Shown here: piece by piece, positions 23,512 through 27,742 of the stretch
Position numbering within the stretch: the stretch's first letter is position 1
How the letters are laid out: every line of letters starts with the position of its first letter
Origin: a virus
IMG/VR virus record: IMGVR_UViG_3300020281_000106
Location: 1 to 27,742 of that record
Strand: one strand, 5' to 3'
DNA length: 27,742 nt
Position numbers and translations under genes: made by a program
Notes under the pieces: generated by a model
Told to the model about the DNA's origin: nothing
What the model saw: only the letters and a program-made list of their open reading frames with translations
Databases searched by the model: none

Positions 23512-25068
23512 ATGGCTATAAAAGTTCTTGACGGTTCTACTATAAGAACCCCACATAATATTTACGCTCTAGATGGAACGACAGTTAGAAGAGTAAGACA
23601 GGTTAGAGCTCTAGATCCTAACGGAAGTGATATCCGACACCCTTTCACAAAATCAGATTTCTTCGATGTTTCAGGTACGGCTAATACTCTAACTCCGGCA
23701 GTACCAGAACAACTGTCTTTTTCTATTGATGCTATTGATAATGATATTACTCAGACCACCTATACTGGAAGTAGCTACAATGCACAGTTAACTACTGCTC
23801 ATTCTGGTTATTGGTATGGTAATGGATCAGGTATGCCAGGCTTTCCTGGTGGACAGCCTACTTCTCCGAGTTTTACCGGAACATACTACAATGAAAGAGA
23901 AATTAACGGAGGTCAAACTGTACAGGTAAGATTTTTGAGTCCACAATATACCTTAGGAAATGCTACAGCAACTGGTAGCGCTTATTTTAGTTTTAGGATT
24001 GATCTAAAAGGCTATACTACTTATTGGGCTAGTAGTAACCAGCTCGATCAATGTGCAGTTAACATAGGTATATATGATGGTGGTGCTTCTCTAGCTTCGT
24101 CGACTGCGTTGGCCTTTAGTCAGATACCCGGTACACCGCATGGTAACGGAACTCAGTTCCCGTATCCGAGTTATTGGACTACAAGATATCTAGATGTCGA
24201 AGGAACATCCTCAACATATACCCATGCGAATCATCTATCAAAAACAAGTGTCAGCTATGGTGCTCAAGATTATGTTCCGTGGACATATACTTACGTTTCC
24301 GGAACCCGGTATATACCTGGCTTAGGCGCTAACGGAACTTTCAGAGTATACTTCGCAATGCATTTGAGTGATTATAACAATACTTCAGTCAGAATGATTA
24401 GACTAGCTAATCCGACTGGATCTCCTGCTGCGGATCAATATTTTGCCGGCACACTTCAAAGTATGCAATCTTACTATCAATCGAGTAGTTCATCTACACA
24501 AATCAACGGAGGTGCGACCTATGCATTCAGCGGTCCCTTCTCTGCCAGCGGATCTTTCAGTCAGACAACGAATACGAGTACTGCAGCTGGAGAAGTTCGA
24601 ACTGCTATTGATAATGCTAAACCCGGTGGATGGAGTGTCGGAGGAAGTGGTAATACTATTACGATTGCATCTCCAGGAGGTGCACAAACTGATGGTGTAT
24701 TAACGGTTACCGGGCAAAATGCAGTCAGTGCAAATACGACGCCTCCTGCAGGGCAATCTTCTACGGGAAAAGAGGCTGCTACAGTCAGTGCTAGCGGAGG
24801 AGTAACTCAACAAGGATCTAATATATCCGGTTCACAGACTGTTGCGACAGTAAATAACGGAGTTTCTTCAACTACCACGACATTAGCTAGTGGAGCAAAT
24901 ACCGATACATCTGGTGCTGCTATAGCGAGTGCCATGAATGGTTTATCAAATACTACTTCAAGTTATAACAGCGGTACGAATAAAATAACAGTTGAAACTG
25001 CAGGAGATACTTCAATAAGTTTAACTAACCCGGGTTCATTATCAGTTTCAAAGGATACTTCATTATGA
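23512..25068 (+). CDS. Fibre-like structural protein with repeated modules
   Basis: I do not recognise a named family for this 518-residue protein. Residues 5-45 contain three diverged copies of an 'ALDG-T-(I/V)R' unit (VLDGSTIRTPHNIY, ALDGTTVRRVRQV, ALDPNGSDIRHP). The middle (about 70-320) is aromatic and Gly/Tyr/Trp-rich, like a receptor-facing beta domain. The C-terminal 170 residues are Ser/Thr/Gly-rich and hold two diverged copies of a module at about 356-400 (VRTAIDNAK, NTITIASPGG) and 465-512 (AIASAMNG, NKITVETAGD). There is one cysteine and no membrane segment. It starts one base after the previous gene without a clear ribosome site and ends in an ATGA overlap, so it belongs to a coupled fibre gene set. 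Confidence 0.55.
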   Translation: MAIKVLDGSTIRTPHNIYALDGTTVRRVRQVRALDPNGSDIRHPFTKSDFFDVSGTANTLTPAVPEQLSFSIDAIDNDITQTTYTGSSYNAQLTTAHSGYWYGNGSGMPGFPGGQPTSPSFTGTYYNEREINGGQTVQVRFLSPQYTLGNATATGSAYFSFRIDLKGYTTYWASSNQLDQCAVNIGIYDGGASLASSTALAFSQIPGTPHGNGTQFPYPSYWTTRYLDVEGTSSTYTHANHLSKTSVSYGAQDYVPWTYTYVSGTRYIPGLGANGTFRVYFAMHLSDYNNTSVRMIRLANPTGSPAADQYFAGTLQSMQSYYQSSSSSTQINGGATYAFSGPFSASGSFSQTTNTSTAAGEVRTAIDNAKPGGWSVGGSGNTITIASPGGAQTDGVLTVTGQNAVSANTTPPAGQSSTGKEAATVSASGGVTQQGSNISGSQTVATVNNGVSSTTTTLASGANTDTSGAAIASAMNGLSNTTSSYNSGTNKITVETAGDTSISLTNPGSLSVSKDTSL

Positions 25069-25349
25069 CAATTAATCAAAATACCAGTGCTACTAGAACG
25101 AGATATATTGATGGGAAATTGTATAGACAATCATATGTTCGAGATATAGCAGGATATGATAAAGGAACATATTCTAGAAAATGTGAATGCGGTGAAAGTA
25201 CTTCTTCGATGTTCATGTATGTTACTGATGATCCTGATAGAGAATCACCTGTATATAGGGTAGAAAAATATGAAGATCAAGAAATACCTAATGGATATAA
25301 ATACAGTCCAATTATATGTTCTCCTATGTGCAGCAACAGTGATAAATAG
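25065..25349 (+). CDS. Small four-cysteine protein, unknown function
   Basis: The 94-residue hydrophilic product starts in an ATGA overlap with the preceding fibre gene. Its four cysteines form two close pairs, C40-x-C42 and C85-xxx-C89, flanked by RKCECGESTS and PIICSPMCSNS, which could bind one zinc ion or form disulfides. The N-terminus is basic and Tyr-rich (TRYIDGKLYRQSYVRDIAGY). I recognise no family. It is the only cysteine-rich protein among the fibre genes, which otherwise have almost none. Two late-promoter-like boxes lie in its last 54 bases, one of which overlaps its stop codon. A small metal-binding structural or accessory protein is the safest description. Confidence 0.55.
   Translation: MTINQNTSATRTRYIDGKLYRQSYVRDIAGYDKGTYSRKCECGESTSSMFMYVTDDPDRESPVYRVEKYEDQEIPNGYKYSPIICSPMCSNSDK
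25296..25303 (+). promoter_or_regulatory. Possible late promoter within the four-cysteine gene
   Basis: A perfect TATAAATA, but inside coding sequence (Tyr-Lys-Tyr codons), so it may be chance. It would give the next gene (ATG at 25376) a leader of about 65 bases. Confidence 0.4.
25341..25348 (+). promoter_or_regulatory. Late promoter before the 25376 gene
   Basis: GATAAATA fits the NATAAATA form of marine T4-like late promoters and overlaps the stop codon of the preceding gene, as the box at 14814 nearly does. Transcription would begin near 25354, ahead of an AAGGAAGAG ribosome site. Confidence 0.55.
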
Positions 25350-25375
25350 TACAAGATAAGGAAGAGTTTGAAAAC

Positions 25376-25729
25376 ATGGCACAGTTTGAAGAATTTAATA
25401 TAGACCAAGGAACAGATGTTGCTATCAACATTCATGTCACGGATAAGAACGGAGCCGCTAAAGATTTAGCAAATTATTCTGTAGCTGCTAAAATGAAGAA
25501 ATCTTATTCGAGTGACAGCGACAGTACTTTTGATTTCACAGGAAATATTGATACTCCTACTACAAAGGGAATAGCAATTATATCTATGACGAATACTCAA
25601 ACTGACGCTATACCATCTGGTAGGTACTTATATGATGTAGAGTTATCATTTACGGATAGTAGTAATAATGTAACTATCGAAAGAATATTAGAAGGAAGAA
25701 TTAACGTAACTCCTTCGGTAACAAAGTAG
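25376..25729 (+). CDS. Small Ig-like/BppU-type structural protein
   Basis: The 117-residue protein has the pattern of a single beta-sandwich: FEEFNIDQGTDVAINIHVTD, NYSVAAKMKKSYSSDS, a Thr-rich centre with GIAIISMTNTQTDAIPSGRY, then LYDVELSFTDSSNNVTIERI and LEGRINVTPSVTK. Small proteins of this type occur among fibre genes of marine T4-like phages and resemble the N-terminal baseplate-anchoring domain (BppU-like) of other phage adhesins. It is expected to be a virion component binding the baseplate or a fibre. A strong AAGGAAGAG ribosome site and an upstream late promoter suggest high late expression. Its exact role is unknown. Confidence 0.6.
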   Translation: MAQFEEFNIDQGTDVAINIHVTDKNGAAKDLANYSVAAKMKKSYSSDSDSTFDFTGNIDTPTTKGIAIISMTNTQTDAIPSGRYLYDVELSFTDSSNNVTIERILEGRINVTPSVTK

Positions 25730-25735
25730 GATATT

Positions 25736-25999
25736 ATGGCAGTAGAAGTTGAATCACAGGTTGAAAAGGTTGTAGTAGTAACTTCAACCGGTAAATCGAA
25801 TTTTGTTAAGAAGGTTGAGATAGGTCAACCGGTTCGAACAGTGAGTGCAGGTTCATCGAGTATCACTAATCTTAGTGGAGTTAATGTGGTAGGTAGAGTA
25901 CATGGATCGTTCTTAATGTTTGATAGTGATCAACAGCTATTTACTGCTCAAACGGAAATAAATAGTTCGAACAATAAAATAAATGGAGGAAATTTTTAA
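25736..25999 (+). CDS. Small fibre-associated protein, unknown function
   Basis: The 87-residue protein is beta-rich with no cysteine and no membrane segment: EVESQVEKVVVVTSTGKSNF, VKKVEIGQPVRTVSAGSS and VVGRVHGSFLMFDSDQQLF. An AGGA ribosome site lies at proper distance. It lies directly between the Ig-like gene and a long fibre gene, and its stop abuts that gene's start. A late-promoter-like box (AATAAATA) and a strong ribosome site for the next gene lie inside its last 45 bases. The segment GSFLMFDSDQQLF resembles short lead-in pieces of marine phage fibres, so it may be a connector. I do not know a characterised relative. Confidence 0.55.
   Translation: MAVEVESQVEKVVVVTSTGKSNFVKKVEIGQPVRTVSAGSSSITNLSGVNVVGRVHGSFLMFDSDQQLFTAQTEINSSNNKINGGNF
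25957..25964 (+). promoter_or_regulatory. Possible late promoter before the 26000 fibre gene
   Basis: AATAAATA, one base from TATAAATA, 35 bases before the ATG and followed by a strong GGAGGAA ribosome site. It lies inside the preceding gene; the fit is fair, not perfect. Confidence 0.4.
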
Positions 26000-27484
26000 A
26001 TGGCTTCAGTAATTAAGACAAAAAGATCGGCATCTACTGGGGCTCCGACCGCTCTAGCCCAAGGAGAAATGGCGTACTCCTTTTTAGGTGGTACGCAATC
26101 AAACGGCGGTGATAGACTATACGTAGGAACTGGTACAGAAACAGCAGGTGAAGCTGCCAATATCGATGTCATAGGCGGTAAGTATTTTGCTGACATGTTG
26201 GATCATGTTACCGGTACACTTACAGCATCAAGTGCAATATTAGTCGATGCTAGCAGTAAGATAGATGTACTTAATGTCGACAATATTACTTTAAACGGCA
26301 ACACGATATCAACGACGAATACAGACGGTGATTTAACATTAAGTCCAAATGGATCCGGTGATGTTATCATTGACACTAACAAGTCCTTAAGACTATTATC
26401 TCATACAGATAACGCAATACTAAAATTTGATGCGGACGGCAATATTGCAACTTCAGGAATTACAACTGATGGATCTACAATTAATGCTGGATCTGCCACA
26501 ATACAGACGACAGGAAAGATCCTCTTTGCCAATGTATATTCCAATGAAGGAGATCTTCCATCAGCTTCAACATATCATGGAATGTTCGCACACGTTCATT
26601 CAACAGGAAAGGCTTATTTTGCTCATGCCGCAGCCTGGCATAAATTAATAAATGAAACTAACGGAGTTCTGGCGGATCTTTCAAACGTAAGTGATTCGAC
26701 ACCAGTTCAAGGACAAGCATTAGTCTATGATACAATTAACAGTAGATGGGGACCTGGTTCTGTTGTACATAAAGTTGCAGCAGATGCCGGAACAGCAGAT
26801 TCTGTAGATGGTACGTTAACTATTCATGGCGGTACGAATTTAAATACTATAGTCGGTGATAATAGAATTACCATACACATGGATTCAGATGTTTTAAATT
26901 TGAATTCATTGACAGTCGATAATTTAAAATTAGATGGCAATACTTTATCTACTACGAATGCAAATGGTTTATTATATATCGATCCAAATCCTGCAGGAGA
27001 TTCTGGTGATCTAGTTGTTCAAGGTAACTTAACAGTTCGTGGTACAACCACGACGATTAATTCTACAACGGTTTCTCTTAATGATAAGAATTTAATTTTA
27101 GCAGACAGTGCGGCTGATTCAGCTGCTGCCGATGGAGCTGGAATTACTATCAATGGAGCAAATGCAACGTTTACCTATTCAGCATCCGCCGATAGATTCT
27201 CGTTAAACAAAGGATTGAGTTTAATAGATTCTGCTAACAGTCCATTCAGTCTATACATAAATGGAGCTTCTCTAGGAGAAACTATAGAAGATACCGTAGG
27301 TTCTCTAGCTACTGCTGGAGAAGGTATAGATATAACATACAATGACGGAGCAGGAACATTAACGATTGCAGGAGAAATTGCTACGAAGAATAATCCGGGA
27401 GTAGCAATGTTTGATTCTGCACACTTTGGAATAGCTGGATCGGGACTAATTTCATTACCGACAGTTGACGGAGGAACATACTAG
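26000..27484 (+). CDS. Long tail fibre protein
   Basis: The 494-residue protein begins with an attachment-like domain (VIKTKRSASTGAPTALAQGE, MAYSFLGGTQ, GGDRLYVGTGTE) that recurs in the next gene. Two copies of a fibre repeat follow, at about 94-125 (NITLNGNTISTTNTDGDLTL) and 307-340 (NLKLDGNTLSTTNANGLLYI). The second leads into LVVQGNLTVRGTTTTINSTT, then VSLNDKNLILAD, a motif common in marine phage fibres. Residues 178-216 (LPSASTYHGMFAHVHSTGKA, then YFAHAAAWHKL) are a His/aromatic segment also typical of them. A strong GGAGGAA ribosome site precedes the start. The C-terminus (FDSAHFGIAGSGLISLPTVD) ends without a chaperone domain. It is probably a trimeric fibre; host range would lie in genes beyond the window or in this protein's C-terminal part. 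Confidence 0.75.
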   Translation: MASVIKTKRSASTGAPTALAQGEMAYSFLGGTQSNGGDRLYVGTGTETAGEAANIDVIGGKYFADMLDHVTGTLTASSAILVDASSKIDVLNVDNITLNGNTISTTNTDGDLTLSPNGSGDVIIDTNKSLRLLSHTDNAILKFDADGNIATSGITTDGSTINAGSATIQTTGKILFANVYSNEGDLPSASTYHGMFAHVHSTGKAYFAHAAAWHKLINETNGVLADLSNVSDSTPVQGQALVYDTINSRWGPGSVVHKVAADAGTADSVDGTLTIHGGTNLNTIVGDNRITIHMDSDVLNLNSLTVDNLKLDGNTLSTTNANGLLYIDPNPAGDSGDLVVQGNLTVRGTTTTINSTTVSLNDKNLILADSAADSAAADGAGITINGANATFTYSASADRFSLNKGLSLIDSANSPFSLYINGASLGETIEDTVGSLATAGEGIDITYNDGAGTLTIAGEIATKNNPGVAMFDSAHFGIAGSGLISLPTVDGGTY

Positions 27485-27496
27485 AGTTTTTACTCT
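27483..27496 (+). terminator. Weak hairpin after the 26000 fibre gene
   Basis: AGAGT-TTTT-ACTCT, a five-pair stem on a four-base loop overlapping the stop codon, with AT-rich but not clearly T-rich sequence after it. It could slow RNA polymerase but is a weak terminator at best. Confidence 0.25.
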
Positions 27497-27527
27497 TAAA
27501 TTAAATTAACCTTTATTAAGGATTGAC

Positions 27528-27742
27528 ATGACAGCACCAACTAAACTCATACTGAAAAAGTCATCAGTATCACATAAAATACCAACAGCCTCAGATTTAG
27601 ATCACGGTGAGCTCGCCATTAATTTTGCTGACGGTATAATATACTATAAGAATTCAAGTAACCAAGTTAAGAATTTTAGAGATTTATCTGTTATGGACAG
27701 TGATATCATATTCACTTCATCAGGTAATACAACAACATTAAG
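27528..27742 (+). CDS. Tail fibre protein, N-terminal part only
   Basis: The frame is open from ATG at 27528 to the window end (71 codons). An AAGGA ribosome site lies about six bases before the start; its AAGG can pair with CCTT just upstream (27510-27521, four-pair stem), a weak possibility for control. The start MTAPTKLILKKSSVSHKIPT, then DLDHGELAINFADGIIYYKN, fits a common N-terminal attachment domain of marine phage fibres ('LKKSS...P...L..GELA.N..DG..YYK'). It resembles the start of the preceding fibre gene, so the two probably attach to the same site on the virion or to each other. The rest of the protein, including any receptor-binding tip, is outside the window. Confidence 0.7.
   Translation, partial: MTAPTKLILKKSSVSHKIPTASDLDHGELAINFADGIIYYKNSSNQVKNFRDLSVMDSDIIFTSSGNTTTL

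Noticed and set aside
24480-25060. CRISPR-like or tandem DNA repeat in the Ser/Thr-rich end of the 23512 gene
   Set aside because: Similarity is at the protein level only, with no regular DNA repeat or spacer structure.
1-27742. tRNA genes, insertion sequences, integrase or attachment sites
   Set aside because: None seen on either strand; the window is almost entirely structural coding sequence.

Overview
This window is part of the tail and baseplate module of a T4-like contractile-tailed phage (myovirus). Neighbouring reading frames match T4 baseplate proteins in sequence and largely in order: gp48, gp53, gp27, gp5, gp25, gp6, a gp7-like protein and gp8 on the plus strand, and gp4, a gp19/gp54-type tube protein and gp26 on the minus strand. 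The DNA is AT-rich, late promoters are of the T4 type (TATAAATA), and the tail-fibre genes use repeat motifs typical of marine T4-like phages. A phage of a low-GC marine bacterium (SAR11-type or Prochlorococcus-type host) is my best guess. No host-derived metabolic gene is present to settle it. Coding density is very high; no gene-free stretch exceeds 300 bases.

Minus strand, 3940 down to 1: head completion gp4, an unassigned conserved protein, a tube-family protein, the gp26 chaperone-like protein, a short frame reached from gp26 by an apparent programmed -1 frameshift, and the start of a long protein cut by the window edge that is probably the tape measure. The order tube, chaperone, frameshifted chaperone, tape measure is the classic one of long-tailed phages.

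Plus strand, 3992-11532 (hub and tube cap): gp48, gp53, gp27, a gp5-like OB-fold/lysozyme protein, an amidase-fold protein lacking its metal ligands, and a separate needle protein with a gp5-type beta-helix and an M15-peptidase-like domain also lacking its metal ligands. Compared with T4, the gp5 functions are divided among genes, with one apparently active and two apparently dead cell-wall-hydrolase domains.

Plus strand, 11575-17060 (wedge): gp25, gp6, a short gp7/GpI-like protein, a gp10-like protein and gp8. Late promoters precede gp25 and the gp10-like gene.

Plus strand, 17071-27742 (periphery and fibres): a 1781-residue structural protein, a small coiled-coil protein and a run of fibre-like genes built from shared beta-rich modules, the last of which runs off the window. 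Three late-promoter-like sites lie among these fibre genes.
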